Source: a bacterium (lineage in GTDB: Bacteria; Elusimicrobiota; Elusimicrobia; UBA1565; UBA9628). Taken from it: DNA of 47,721 bases. The notes under the pieces were generated by a model that saw only the letters and a program-made list of their open reading frames with translations, made no database searches and was not told where the DNA came from. Where the stretch lies: assembly GCA_021810245.1 (NCBI GenBank), contig JAJZJF010000006.1, forward strand, positions 1 through 47,721, in the 5' to 3' direction. Numbering within the stretch: the stretch's first letter is position 1; each line of letters opens with the position of its first letter. The position numbers and the translations under genes were made by a program. Shown piece after piece: positions 37,048-45,770 of the stretch.

Positions 37048-38862
37048 ATGTGCGGCATCGCCGGAATTTTAAACCTCAAAAATAATCCCTGTCCTCCCCA
37101 GGGTTTAGCGGCTTTACAAGAAGCCCTCATCCATCGCGGGCCCGACGATTCCGGAGCGTTTTCCGACGGCCCCATCGCTCTCGCCTTTAGAAGGCTTTCG
37201 ATTTTGGACCTTGAACGCGGCCATCAGCCCATGAGTTCTCCCGATGGGCGCTGGACCCTCGTCTTCAACGGAGAAATCTACAATCATCTCGAACTCAGAA
37301 AAGAGTTGGGGCCGGAAATAAAATTTAACACTCATTCCGATACCGAAACGCTGCTCCAGGGTTTTATCCGGCATGGGACCGATTTTTTCTCGCGCCTCAA
37401 CGGAATGTTTGCCTGCGCCCTTTGGGATCAGAAAGAAAAAACCCTTACTCTCGCCCGCGATCCTTTGGGAATTAAGCCGCTTTACTTTTATCAAAGCGAA
37501 GAATTTTTTTATTTTTCTTCGGAACTAAAATCCTTGCTTAAGGCCGGTATCCCAGCCCGCATCCATTGCGAGTCTCTACTAGACTACCTCGCCTACGGAT
37601 ACGTCCACGCTCCCGCAACCATCATCGAGGGCATCCAGAAATTTCCCGCCGGCCATTGGCTTCAAATCAAAAATTTTCAAATCTCAAAACCGCAATCTTT
37701 TTGGAGCCTGCCAGAAGAGAGTTTTTCAAAAATCGATCCTATTCAAGCGGAAACAGAGCTTAAAGTCCTGCTCACAAAAGCCGTTTCGGATCAAATGCAA
37801 AGCGACGTTCCCTTGGGAGTCTTTTTATCCGGCGGAATCGACTCAAGCGTGGTCACCGCCTTAATGGCCCGGGCCTCCTCTAAGCCTGTTTGCAGCTATT
37901 CCATCGGCTTTGACGGGGACAGCGTCGATGAAAGCGCATATGCCGAAACCGTCGCGAAATTTCTAAAAACCAAGCACCAGACCATTCGCCTTCCAGCAAC
38001 GCTTCTCAACCAAATCCCAAAGATGGTCGAATGTTTAGATGAGCCCATCGCCGATGCCGCCATTCTTCCAACCTGGCATCTTTCCACCGAAGCCCGCAAG
38101 GAAGTTAAGGTGGTTTTAACCGGCGAAGGCGGAGATGAGGTCTTTGCCGGCTATGGAAGGCACAAGGCGGCCTACGTCAGCGAAGCGCTGGAAAAATTTC
38201 CGTCTTGGATGCGCCCGATGGCGAATTTAATCGCTCGAAAAACCGGCTCTGGCGCCTATTTCCGCGCCATTCCTCTCGACGGCCCCCGAAGCTGGGCCCA
38301 AGCCGAGGCCGGAGGGCGACTTCAAACCGCCCTTCATTTGCTCAATTTACCGCAAAATTCCCAAAACTGGGCCTGGATGGATTCCTTTCAAGGCTTAAAG
38401 GGCCTCAACGGGCTTCTGCGCTTTGATCTCCAAACCTCGATGCGCGATCAACTTCTGATGAAGGTCGATAAAACCACGATGAAAGCGTCTCTGGAGGCGC
38501 GCGTGCCGCTTTTAGATCTTCGGCTTATCGATTACGCTTTTCGCCTTCCCACGCCGCTTAAAATTAAATTTTTTCGCGGCAAATACCTTTTGAGAAAAGT
38601 CGCCTCCCGAATGCTCCCGCGAGAAATCGTCGCCCGGAAAAAACATGGATTTATTCTGCGCACTCAAAATTGGATGCGCTCGCCTCAAAATCCATTTCTT
38701 GAAGAAGCCTTGAACAACCCTCTTCTTATCGAAACCGGTCTATTCAAAAGAGAGGCTCTTAAATCCGGGGCTCGCCTCTTAAGAGAAGGCTCCGCCGATG
38801 TCGACGTCTATTTTAGAATTCTTCTCTTTTCTTTGTGGCTTAAAAGCCTAAAAAACTTCTAG
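37048..38862 (+). CDS. asnB: Asparagine synthase, glutamine-hydrolysing
   Basis: 604 residues. Makes asparagine from aspartate, glutamine and ATP. The N-terminal glutamine amidotransferase starts MCGIAGIL (Cys2 nucleophile) and has IHRGPDDSG, FRRLSILDL and FNGEIYN. The synthetase domain starts near residue 240 with the PP-loop VFLSGGIDSS, followed by YSIGFDG, TGEGGDEVFAGYGRH and EARVPLLD. Such proteins often sit next to glycosyltransferases and may act in surface polysaccharide amidation; here a GT4 gene converges on it with a 4-bp overlap. It begins only 10 nt after rnpB and has no ribosome-binding site. Confidence 0.93.
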   Translation: MCGIAGILNLKNNPCPPQGLAALQEALIHRGPDDSGAFSDGPIALAFRRLSILDLERGHQPMSSPDGRWTLVFNGEIYNHLELRKELGPEIKFNTHSDTETLLQGFIRHGTDFFSRLNGMFACALWDQKEKTLTLARDPLGIKPLYFYQSEEFFYFSSELKSLLKAGIPARIHCESLLDYLAYGYVHAPATIIEGIQKFPAGHWLQIKNFQISKPQSFWSLPEESFSKIDPIQAETELKVLLTKAVSDQMQSDVPLGVFLSGGIDSSVVTALMARASSKPVCSYSIGFDGDSVDESAYAETVAKFLKTKHQTIRLPATLLNQIPKMVECLDEPIADAAILPTWHLSTEARKEVKVVLTGEGGDEVFAGYGRHKAAYVSEALEKFPSWMRPMANLIARKTGSGAYFRAIPLDGPRSWAQAEAGGRLQTALHLLNLPQNSQNWAWMDSFQGLKGLNGLLRFDLQTSMRDQLLMKVDKTTMKASLEARVPLLDLRLIDYAFRLPTPLKIKFFRGKYLLRKVASRMLPREIVARKKHGFILRTQNWMRSPQNPFLEEALNNPLLIETGLFKREALKSGARLLREGSADVDVYFRILLFSLWLKSLKNF

Positions 38863-39935
38863 GCTTTAGCTAAAATCCGCTGATAGACAGCGCGGGTGGA
38901 TTGCGCCATTTTTTGAGCGGAAAAAAATTGAACCTTTTCCCGACCGCCCGCGATCAACCTTTCACGCAGAGCCGCATCCAATAAAATCCGCTCTATAGCT
39001 CTAGCCAAAGAAGCGGGATCGCCAGGCGCAACCAACAGCCCCGATACCCCTTCTTCAATCATCTCCGGAATTCCGCCCGTGCGGCTGGCGACGACCGGGA
39101 CGCCGGCGGCCAAAGCGTCTAAAATCGAAGTTCCCAGCCCTTCCCAGCGCGAAGAGAGAACGAAAACATCCAAATGCCGAAGAATCTCAAGCGCGTCTTC
39201 CCGAAAACCCAAAACAAAAACTATGTCCTTGAGATTTAAACGCTTAATCTCCTCCTCAACCTTTATCTTTAATGGGCCATCGCCCGCCATCAGCACGCGA
39301 AAATCAACGCCCTTTTGGGCTAATACCGCCATCGCCTGGACAAAATTGAGCGGATCTTTCTGATCGGATAAAGCCGCAATCTGGCCAATCAGAATTTTTG
39401 AATCCGGAAGTCTTAAGTCCTGGCGGCTTTTTTTGTCTCCCTCAAAGCGCTTTAAATTAACTCCGCTGTAGAGAACCTCGATTCGTTCGGGAGAAATGCC
39501 GTCTTGAATCAGAATCTGCTTAATCGCGGATGAAACCGCGAGAATCTTGGCCGCGCGAAGATATTTCCAGCGCGAGAAAGGATTTTTCGATAAATGGAAA
39601 TCGACACGGCGGGAAACGATCAGAGGAATATCCCCGCGCAAGCTCGCCAAGGCGCCCAAGGCCGCGGCATGGGCGGTATGGGCGTGCAAAATATCGAAAT
39701 TGGCGCCCCGCAAACGGCGGCGAATTAAAAGCGCTTCAAAAAAATCCCATTCCATTTTTGGAGAGACGGGAAAACAAGAAAAGCCCGCCTGTTGGGCTTT
39801 GGACTCAAGCGCGGAACCCGAGCGCGCGATAATCAAATTTTCATCGCCGGCTTCTCTTAAAGCCTCGGCCAAATAAAGAATCTGTTGTTCCCCCCCTCTC
39901 CAGGAAATTTCGGTGTCTAAATGGGCGATTTTCAT
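38859..39935 (-). CDS. Glycosyltransferase family 4
   Basis: 358 residues, GT-B fold. N-terminal Rossmann half with SWRGGEQQILYLAEALREAG (acceptor side) and ILHAHTAHAAALGALASL. The C-terminal half has VLMAGDGPLKIKVEEEIKRL, VFVLSSRWEGLGTSILDALA (EX7E-type donor site) and GVPVVASRTGGIPEMIEEG. It probably transfers a sugar from a nucleotide donor to a surface glycan on the cytoplasmic side; sugar unknown. Its ATG overlaps the tilS stop by 4 bp (ATGA), so the two are translationally coupled. Its 3' end overlaps the asnB 3' end by 4 bp, leaving no room for a terminator. Confidence 0.9.
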   Translation of the reverse strand: MKIAHLDTEISWRGGEQQILYLAEALREAGDENLIIARSGSALESKAQQAGFSCFPVSPKMEWDFFEALLIRRRLRGANFDILHAHTAHAAALGALASLRGDIPLIVSRRVDFHLSKNPFSRWKYLRAAKILAVSSAIKQILIQDGISPERIEVLYSGVNLKRFEGDKKSRQDLRLPDSKILIGQIAALSDQKDPLNFVQAMAVLAQKGVDFRVLMAGDGPLKIKVEEEIKRLNLKDIVFVLGFREDALEILRHLDVFVLSSRWEGLGTSILDALAAGVPVVASRTGGIPEMIEEGVSGLLVAPGDPASLARAIERILLDAALRERLIAGGREKVQFFSAQKMAQSTRAVYQRILAKA

Positions 39936-40669
39936 AAGCGAAGGGCGCGAACTTGTTCTGAAATTCCCGCCAGATGTTCGCGAATCCTGGGATTTTTCTC
40001 CTCAAGAAGAGGGAAGACCATATGGCGAATCCAATTCCTACTCAATTCCAAATTAGAATTGGTTTCGTCAATTTTATAATCGATCTGGTGAATCTTTAGG
40101 TAGTCTAAAATCTCCGAGCGCTTAAGGCATAAAAGCGGACGAATCAGTTGAACTTTTGAAGACAAATTCCGTCTTGGCGGCATCGCCCCTAAGGCCTTGA
40201 GTTTGACCCCCCGCAATAGATTTAAAAGGACGGTTTCCGCCTGATCATCCATTTGATGCCCCACCGCCACCGCCGAAAACTGAAGGCGTTCCGCTTGAGC
40301 CAATAAAGCTTGATAGCGCAATTTTCGGCACGCCTCTTCTAATCCTAGGCCCCGGGATTTTCTCGCGCCTGGGGCGTCAACCTTTAAAATAGAAACTGTA
40401 ACCCCCCATTTCCTTCCCAGTAAACGCACGAAGGCGGCCTCTTTTAAAGCCTCTTTTCTCAGCCCATGATCGATGTAAGCTAGTTCCAATGGGAAAGAAA
40501 GACGCCGTCTCAGTGAAACTAAATAATGAGCCAAGCAAGTGGAATCAGGGCCGCCCGAAACAGCCGCCAAAACTCCCTTGCCTTTGGCCACCAGCCCTTC
40601 TTTTTTTTGGGCCAAAGCCAATTTAGACCAAATGCGCGCCATAAATTCTTTTCTTCGCATACCCGCCAT
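39932..40669 (-). CDS. tilS: tRNA(Ile)-lysidine synthase, short form
   Basis: 245 residues. Converts C34 of the CAU-anticodon tRNA-Ile to lysidine using ATP and lysine. The PP-loop AAVSGGPDSTCLAHYLVSL, then AYIDHGLRKEA, GLGLEEACRKLRYQALL and AVGHQMDDQAETVLLNLLRG are the canonical TilS N-terminal motifs, with RPLLCLKRSEILDYL and DETNSNLELSRNWIRH after. It ends near residue 245, so it has the catalytic domain but none of the C-terminal domains of the E. coli protein (about 430 residues). Short TilS forms exist in other phyla. It is the first gene of the tilS-GT4 pair. Confidence 0.93.
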   Translation of the reverse strand: MAGMRRKEFMARIWSKLALAQKKEGLVAKGKGVLAAVSGGPDSTCLAHYLVSLRRRLSFPLELAYIDHGLRKEALKEAAFVRLLGRKWGVTVSILKVDAPGARKSRGLGLEEACRKLRYQALLAQAERLQFSAVAVGHQMDDQAETVLLNLLRGVKLKALGAMPPRRNLSSKVQLIRPLLCLKRSEILDYLKIHQIDYKIDETNSNLELSRNWIRHMVFPLLEEKNPRIREHLAGISEQVRALRL

Positions 40670-40677
40670 TTCTCAGA

Positions 40678-40686
40678 TGGTATAAT
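40678..40686 (+). promoter_or_regulatory. Extended -10 promoter of the envelope operon
   Basis: TGGTATAAT is a consensus extended -10 element 15 bp before the ATG at 40701. The leader would be about 8 nt. No good -35 box is seen. It sits in the 31-bp gap between the divergent tilS and GT9 genes. Confidence 0.6.
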
Positions 40687-40700
40687 AATGTATCCTTTTC

Positions 40701-42155
40701 ATGCCCGCTCCTAGAATATTGGTGATTCGCCTCTCCTCGTTGGGAGACATCGTTTTAACGGCCCCTGTTTATGAGAAAATCAAACAGGCATGGCCGGAAG
40801 CGGAGATATGGGTTCTGGTAAAACCTTCTTACGCCCAAGCCCTCGCGGGAAACCCCCATATTACCCAGGTGATCTCTTTTGGCGGCCTTTGGAAGACTCT
40901 GAAGATGATTCGCTCCAAGAAATTTACCCATTTGCTGGACCTCCACAACAACCTTCGCTCTCTGCTTTTGCGCCGTTTAAGCGGAATTCCCAATATTTCC
41001 GTCTACCGCAAGGACGCCTGGGCGCGCCGCCTCTTTGTCTTTTTTAGAAAAAATTCTTCCGGCCTAAAAAAACATGTCTTGGAAAAATATCTCGAAGCGA
41101 TTTACCCCTGGACCGGCCTTCCCGAACCCCAAAGAGCCGTCATTTTGCAGAGCTCTTTTCTGGGGGATTCGGTTTTGACGATTCCCCTGGCCCGCGAAAT
41201 TAAATCGCGCTGGCCCAACGCGACGCTTGATGTCCTCACTCTAAAAAACTCCGCTTCCCTCTTTCAAGATTCCGGCTGGGTGGATCAGGTTTTAGTGGAA
41301 GAAAAGAAAGGTTTTTTGAACAAGACCTGGGGGCTTTTAAAAACATCCCGTCTGCTTAAGGGAAAAAATTATGATTGCGTTTTTATCCCCCACCGCTCGT
41401 TGAGAAGTGCGCTTTTAGGGTTTTTGGCTCAAATTCCGAGAAGAGTTGGGTTTCAAAAAAGCGCCGGAAAAATATTTTTAACCCATGACCTTCCTTTTGA
41501 CTGGAAAACCCATGACCTAGAAAGAAATCTCTCGCTTCTTTCCGTGTTCGCGCCGAATGCGGCTTTAAACCCGCAAGCGGCGTACCTCTATGCCGATCCC
41601 CTAACTGTCGACAAAATTCTTAAACGTCTGCGAGAAGAAACCCAGGGGAAACCCCTCGAACTCATCGGCGTTCACCCCGGATCGGTTTGGCCGACCAAGC
41701 GTTGGCCCGCGAGAAAATTTAGGGCCTTGTGCCTGGGGTTTCTCAAATCCGGATATAAGCCGATCTTGGTCGGCGGCCCTCAAGATCAAGCTCTGTGCGA
41801 AGAAATCTCAAACGGGAGCGGCGCGCTCAACTGGGCGGGGAAAACCGATCTCGGAGAACTCAAAGCTTTGATCAGCCTTCTTTCTTTGTTTATCACTAAT
41901 GATTCAGGCCCCATGCATATCGCCACCGGCCTTGGAATTCCCACCTTGGCTATTTTTGGGGCCACGACCAAGGAATTAGGGTTTTTCCCCTACGGCTCGC
42001 GGCACAAGGTGATTGAAAAAGAATTGCCTTGCCGGCCTTGCGGGCTCCATGGAAAGAAGAAATGTCCGCGCGGACATTTTCTTTGCATGGAACTAACCAG
42101 CGTTCAGGAAGTCGAGAAAACCGCCCAAGCCATGCTCGGGTATCAAATGCCATGA
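40701..42155 (+). CDS. Glycosyltransferase family 9 (heptosyltransferase-like) with doubled N-terminal half
   Basis: 484 residues, longer than the usual 320-360. Residues 4-145 look like a GT9 N-terminal half (RILVIRLSSLGDIVLTAPVY, EAEIWVLVKPSYAQ, LLDLHNNLRS). Residues 150-484 start again as a full GT9 (AVILQSSFLGDSVLTIPLAR, CVFIPHRSLRSALLGFL) and include the C-terminal donor site (GVHPGSVWPTKRWPARKF, FITNDSGPMHIATGLGIPT, LAIFGATT). The end carries a Cys-rich patch (CRPCGLHGKKKCPRGHFLC). The full part resembles WaaF-type heptosyltransferase II, which adds core sugars to LPS. It is the first gene of a seven-gene operon. Confidence 0.88.
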   Translation: MPAPRILVIRLSSLGDIVLTAPVYEKIKQAWPEAEIWVLVKPSYAQALAGNPHITQVISFGGLWKTLKMIRSKKFTHLLDLHNNLRSLLLRRLSGIPNISVYRKDAWARRLFVFFRKNSSGLKKHVLEKYLEAIYPWTGLPEPQRAVILQSSFLGDSVLTIPLAREIKSRWPNATLDVLTLKNSASLFQDSGWVDQVLVEEKKGFLNKTWGLLKTSRLLKGKNYDCVFIPHRSLRSALLGFLAQIPRRVGFQKSAGKIFLTHDLPFDWKTHDLERNLSLLSVFAPNAALNPQAAYLYADPLTVDKILKRLREETQGKPLELIGVHPGSVWPTKRWPARKFRALCLGFLKSGYKPILVGGPQDQALCEEISNGSGALNWAGKTDLGELKALISLLSLFITNDSGPMHIATGLGIPTLAIFGATTKELGFFPYGSRHKVIEKELPCRPCGLHGKKKCPRGHFLCMELTSVQEVEKTAQAMLGYQMP

Positions 42156-43195
42156 ATATCCTCTTCTTGCATGACGAACCCTGGGACTCCGGGATTCTCT
42201 CTTATGCTTTGACGCTTGTCTTGGAGATGAGAAAACGCGGGCACGCGGTCCAGTTTTGGTGCCGAGAAAATTCCTTCGCCGAAAAAGAATGTCAAAGGCT
42301 TTCCATAAATTATTTGCCGCTTAAAAGGCCTTGGCTTTCCTTGCCTCAATTAAGGCGAAAAATAAAAGCGGACCAAATTTCGATTATTGACGCTTTTACT
42401 GGCTCGTCCCAAAGCCTCGGTCTGGCTATTCGCGGGAAAGTTCCCCTCGTCCGCACCTTCGCCGATGCCCGGCTTCCAGGAAGAAATTTCTTTTCAAGGC
42501 TGGGACTTAAAACGATTTCTCATTTTATCGCCGCCAATACGGCAATCCAAGAAAGCCTTAAGCCCGCCTCCGTTTCCGCCTCCATTGATCTGGTCTTTCA
42601 GGGAACTCAAGGCCCGACGCGAGAGATTCCCTGGGCGAAAGATGGCGCAATAGGAATCCTGGGCCGCTTAGATAAAGTGAAGGGACATGAAACCTTTATT
42701 AAGGCAGCGTCTATTCTCAAGACCCGATACTCGAACATAAAATTTTTGATCGCCGGAGAAGCGGCCCCCGAAAGGCTGGGATTTCTTCAAAATAAAGTTC
42801 GCCAGCTGGAACTGGGAAGTTCCGTCGAATTTTTAGGGCGAGTCGAGGATATTTGGGAATTTATTTCCCGCTGCCGAATAGGGGTGGTCTCATCCTTGGG
42901 CTCTGAAGCGGTCTCGCGCGCGGCTTTGGAATGGATGTCGGCCGGGCGTCCGGTCATTTCAAGCCGCGTCGGCGGCCTTCCAGATTTAGTCCACGAGGGG
43001 GAAAATGGATTTTTATTCTCGCCTGGAAATGCCGATGAGCTGGCGTCTTGCCTCAAAAAACTGATTGACTTTCCTCAGGAAGCCCAAAGAATGGGACAAG
43101 AATCTAAAAAGCGTTTCGAAACTTTATTGAACCTCCGAAAATTTGGAGAAAAATCCGAACAGGCATTTAAAAAAATACTGGGAGAGAATTCTTGA
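42152..43195 (+). CDS. Glycosyltransferase family 4
   Basis: 347 residues from the ATG at 42152, which overlaps the previous stop as ATGA; the frame is open further upstream but only antisense-like sequence is there. GT-B fold: MNILFLHDEPWDSGILSYAL (acceptor half), then IGILGRLDKVKGHETFIKAA, FLIAGEAAPERLGFL, VVSSLGSEAVSRAALEWMSA and GRPVISSRVGGLPDLVHEGE in the donor half. The EX7E region reads SEAVSRAALE. It probably adds a sugar to LPS core or a related glycan; sugar not predictable. Confidence 0.9.
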   Translation: MNILFLHDEPWDSGILSYALTLVLEMRKRGHAVQFWCRENSFAEKECQRLSINYLPLKRPWLSLPQLRRKIKADQISIIDAFTGSSQSLGLAIRGKVPLVRTFADARLPGRNFFSRLGLKTISHFIAANTAIQESLKPASVSASIDLVFQGTQGPTREIPWAKDGAIGILGRLDKVKGHETFIKAASILKTRYSNIKFLIAGEAAPERLGFLQNKVRQLELGSSVEFLGRVEDIWEFISRCRIGVVSSLGSEAVSRAALEWMSAGRPVISSRVGGLPDLVHEGENGFLFSPGNADELASCLKKLIDFPQEAQRMGQESKKRFETLLNLRKFGEKSEQAFKKILGENS

Positions 43196-43962
43196 GCCCG
43201 CATCGTCTAAGCGCGATTATCATCGCCAAAAACGAAGAAGAGGATTTGCCGGGATGCCTGCTAAGCCTCAAAGGCTTGGCGGAAGAAATCGTTGTCATCA
43301 TTGATGCCGAGAGTTCCGATAAAACCGAAGACATCGCCCGCGCCCATGGGTGTAAAATTCTAAAAAGAGGCTTTACTTCATATGCCGAACAAAAGCAGGC
43401 AGCTTTGGAACTGGCGACTTCGGATTGGGTCTTATCCATTGACGCCGATGAACGCATGAGCCCGCTTTTGAAAGAAGAGATTCTCCGTTTTATCTCTCTC
43501 CCCAGCGAAATTGACGGAGTTGTCTTGCGCTTTCAAATCGAATTCATGGGGCGCGTTTTAAAATTTGGCGGGGTTGGACATGAAAAACATCTAAGATTAT
43601 TTAGGCGTTTAAAGGGACGCTTCACCGGGGGCCTCATTCACGAAGGACTCGAAATTTCAGGAACAAAAGCGTTCCTTTTTTCCGGCTTTGTCGAGCACAA
43701 GCCCTATAAAGACCTTAAGGAATATTTGAATAAGATGACGTCTTATCTTGATTTCTCAAGCCAAAAAGGGCGCCAAGAGGGAAAGCGCTTCCATTTCTGG
43801 CATCACCTGATTTTGCCCTGGGAAATCTTTTCGCGCTTGTTTCTCAAATTCGGGATTTTAGATGGCAATCCTGGAATTATCTGGGCGGCTTTGTCGGCAT
43901 TCCACCATTGGCTCAAATATGTCAAACTAAAAGAATTAGAAATCAAGGAGAATCAACGATGA
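43192..43962 (+). CDS. Glycosyltransferase family 2 (WaaE/KdtX-like)
   Basis: 256 residues starting with TTG at 43192, which overlaps the previous stop as TTGA. GT-A fold: LSAIIIAKNEEEDLPGCLLS, IVVIIDAESSDKTEDIA and VLSIDADERMSP (the DxD metal site) are the usual motifs. The middle and C-terminal parts (KHLRLFRRLKGRF, GLIHEGLEI, YLNKMTSYLDFSS) match the LPS core beta-glucosyltransferase WaaE group. It acts at the cytoplasmic face of the inner membrane. Confidence 0.9.
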   Translation: MSPHRLSAIIIAKNEEEDLPGCLLSLKGLAEEIVVIIDAESSDKTEDIARAHGCKILKRGFTSYAEQKQAALELATSDWVLSIDADERMSPLLKEEILRFISLPSEIDGVVLRFQIEFMGRVLKFGGVGHEKHLRLFRRLKGRFTGGLIHEGLEISGTKAFLFSGFVEHKPYKDLKEYLNKMTSYLDFSSQKGRQEGKRFHFWHHLILPWEIFSRLFLKFGILDGNPGIIWAALSAFHHWLKYVKLKELEIKENQR

Positions 43963-44771
43963 TCGCGGGGCTTATCGGAATTGGAATGGGAGCGGCAACT
44001 GGAATTAGCGCGCGCTGGAATTGGTGGCGGCCTCGGGCGCAAGGGGTTCCGGTCTTGATGTATCATAAAATAGGAATCCCGCCCAAGGGTTCCAAGCTTA
44101 AAAAACTCTGGGTCAGTCCCGCGCAGTTCCGCGAGCAGTTGGCCTACTTAAGAGCCCATCAATACACGCCCATCCTGTTTTCGGAAATCTCCAAATTTGA
44201 AGCGCGAAAACAAGGATTACCCCCAAAGCCGGTTTTAATCACCTTTGACGATGGCTACGCCAATAACTATCAAGAAGCGTTCCCTATCCTCAAAGATTTC
44301 GGGATGAAGGGAAATATTTTTCTCGTCTTTGAGACCATCGGGAAAGACAATGTCTGGCATGAGCCGGAAACCGAAATCCGCATTCCAATGCTGACAAAAG
44401 AAGAAATTCTGGAGATGCAGGAGTCGGGGCTCGTCGAATTTGGCTCCCACACCATGCGACACCGCAATCTCGATCGCGCGCCAATTTCCGACGTCATCTG
44501 GGAACTTACCGAAAGCAAAAAGCGCCTTGAAGAACTTTTGGGAAGGCCTGTCGACGCCTTTGCTTATCCCTACGGATCGGGAGCCTTTAACCCCAAGGTC
44601 CGCCAGGCCGCGTTGGAAGCGGGATACCTCTATGACTTTAGCGTCAAGCAGGGCTTAAGCCCCTTTCCCTGGAAACAGGGGGCTTCTCCGATTCGGCGCC
44701 TTTTTATTCGCGGAGACGATTTCATGCTTGATTTTCATCTCAATCTCACGCGGGGGCGAGCCCGACTTTGA
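43959..44771 (+). CDS. Polysaccharide deacetylase (NodB homology, CE4)
   Basis: 270 residues. The ATG at 43959 has AAGGAG about 8 nt upstream and overlaps the previous stop. A short N-terminal hydrophobic stretch (IAGLIGIGMGAATGISA) may be a membrane anchor. NodB domain: GVPVLMYHKIG, PVLITFDDGYANNY (motif 1, catalytic Asp and metal Asp), VEFGSHTMRHRNLD (motif 2, metal His pair) and DAFAYPYGSGAFN (motif 3). It removes N- or O-acetyl groups from a cell-surface glycan; in this operon the substrate is probably an LPS or exopolysaccharide intermediate. Confidence 0.92.
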   Translation: MIAGLIGIGMGAATGISARWNWWRPRAQGVPVLMYHKIGIPPKGSKLKKLWVSPAQFREQLAYLRAHQYTPILFSEISKFEARKQGLPPKPVLITFDDGYANNYQEAFPILKDFGMKGNIFLVFETIGKDNVWHEPETEIRIPMLTKEEILEMQESGLVEFGSHTMRHRNLDRAPISDVIWELTESKKRLEELLGRPVDAFAYPYGSGAFNPKVRQAALEAGYLYDFSVKQGLSPFPWKQGASPIRRLFIRGDDFMLDFHLNLTRGRARL

Positions 44772-45766
44772 AAATTCTGGTCATACAACTCTACCGCATC
44801 GGAGACGCTCTTCTGACCACTCCCGCGGTTAAAGAACTCAAAAAAAATTTTCCAGAAGCGATCGTGGACTTTCTGGCCGAAAACCCGGCGGCTGAAATCC
44901 TTAAGGGAAATCCGCATATTGATCACGTGATTGTTTACGATAAAAAAAGTCCTTGGCGCTTTATACGCCAAATACGCGCTCAAAAATACGATTGGGTCAT
45001 CGACTTTTTAGGCACCCCGCGAAGCGCCGTTTTAACGGCGCTGAGCGGCGCCAGTATCCGGGCCGGACTCGCCCGCGTTTTTCATCGCTGGGCTTACAAT
45101 CATCCCCTGCCGGACCCAAAGGAAGAGCTCTACATCGTCGAAGAGAAAATCCGCCTTTTAGAACCCTTGGGAGTTCGATTTCACGGCGATTTGAGCGCGG
45201 AAATTATAATCCCAGAGGAGTCCAAAGCCTTCGCCCGAGATTTTTTTTCCAAAAATCCAATTTCCCGCCCCCAAATCGTTTTATCTCCCGTTTCCCGAAG
45301 GCATTTTAACCGCTGGCCCTTGGACCGTTACGCCGCGTTAGCCGACCGGCTGATCTCCAATCTTGGGGCCTCGGTTTTGATCGTTTGGGGACCGGGAGAA
45401 AAAGAAAATGCCGATCAAATCGCCTCCAGAATGAAACAAAAGCCCTTAATTGCCCCCAAAACCAATAATCTCATGGACCTAGCCGCTCTCATTAAAGGAG
45501 CGGATTTGTTCATTGGAAACGACAATGGCATCAAACATATCTCCGCGGCCTTGGGAGTTCGGACCTTCACCATTTACGGCCCGCATTCTCCGATTAGTTG
45601 GACCTTTCCCGATCCTAAGCGCCATCGTTTTATCCAGAAATCCTGTCCTTGCCGCGAAGAGTCTAAAAATGAGCATCTCTGTCAAAGCCTCCAGTGTCTT
45701 AACTCTATTTCTACCGACGAAGTTTTTGAACAAGCCGGCGATTTCCTGAGAAATCTCGTACAATAA
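44768..45766 (+). CDS. Glycosyltransferase family 9 (heptosyltransferase-like)
   Basis: 332 residues, standard GT9 length, starting with TTG at 44768 overlapping the previous stop as TTGA. KILVIQLYRIGDALLTTPAV and AIVDFLAENPAAEILKGNPH form the acceptor half. IVLSPVSRRHFNRWPLDRYA, VLIVWGPGEKENADQIA, LFIGNDNGIKHISAALGVRT and FTIYGPHSPISW form the donor half. Cysteines near the end (KSCPCREESKNEHLCQSLQC) resemble those of other GT9 proteins. Probably an LPS core heptosyltransferase; heptose genes are not in view, so the donor is unproven. Confidence 0.92.
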   Translation: MKILVIQLYRIGDALLTTPAVKELKKNFPEAIVDFLAENPAAEILKGNPHIDHVIVYDKKSPWRFIRQIRAQKYDWVIDFLGTPRSAVLTALSGASIRAGLARVFHRWAYNHPLPDPKEELYIVEEKIRLLEPLGVRFHGDLSAEIIIPEESKAFARDFFSKNPISRPQIVLSPVSRRHFNRWPLDRYAALADRLISNLGASVLIVWGPGEKENADQIASRMKQKPLIAPKTNNLMDLAALIKGADLFIGNDNGIKHISAALGVRTFTIYGPHSPISWTFPDPKRHRFIQKSCPCREESKNEHLCQSLQCLNSISTDEVFEQAGDFLRNLVQ

Positions 45767-45770
45767 AGAT

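Noticed and set aside
36654-37175. Minus-strand ORFs of 173 and 74 codons over rnpB
   Set aside because: The region is a complete RNase P RNA with all conserved blocks; protein coding is spurious.
38855-38870. Bidirectional terminator between asnB and the GT4 gene
   Set aside because: The two coding regions overlap by 4 bp and no hairpin with a T-run is visible at the junction.
42029-42151. N-terminal extension of the GT4 gene to 42029
   Set aside because: It would overlap the GT9 C-terminus by 127 bp; the GT4 fold begins at the ATG at 42152 with the ATGA overlap used elsewhere in the operon.
43908-43958. N-terminal extension of the deacetylase to 43908
   Set aside because: The ATG at 43959 has a good AAGGAG site and the same 4-bp overlap; the extension only repeats the GT2 coding region in another frame.
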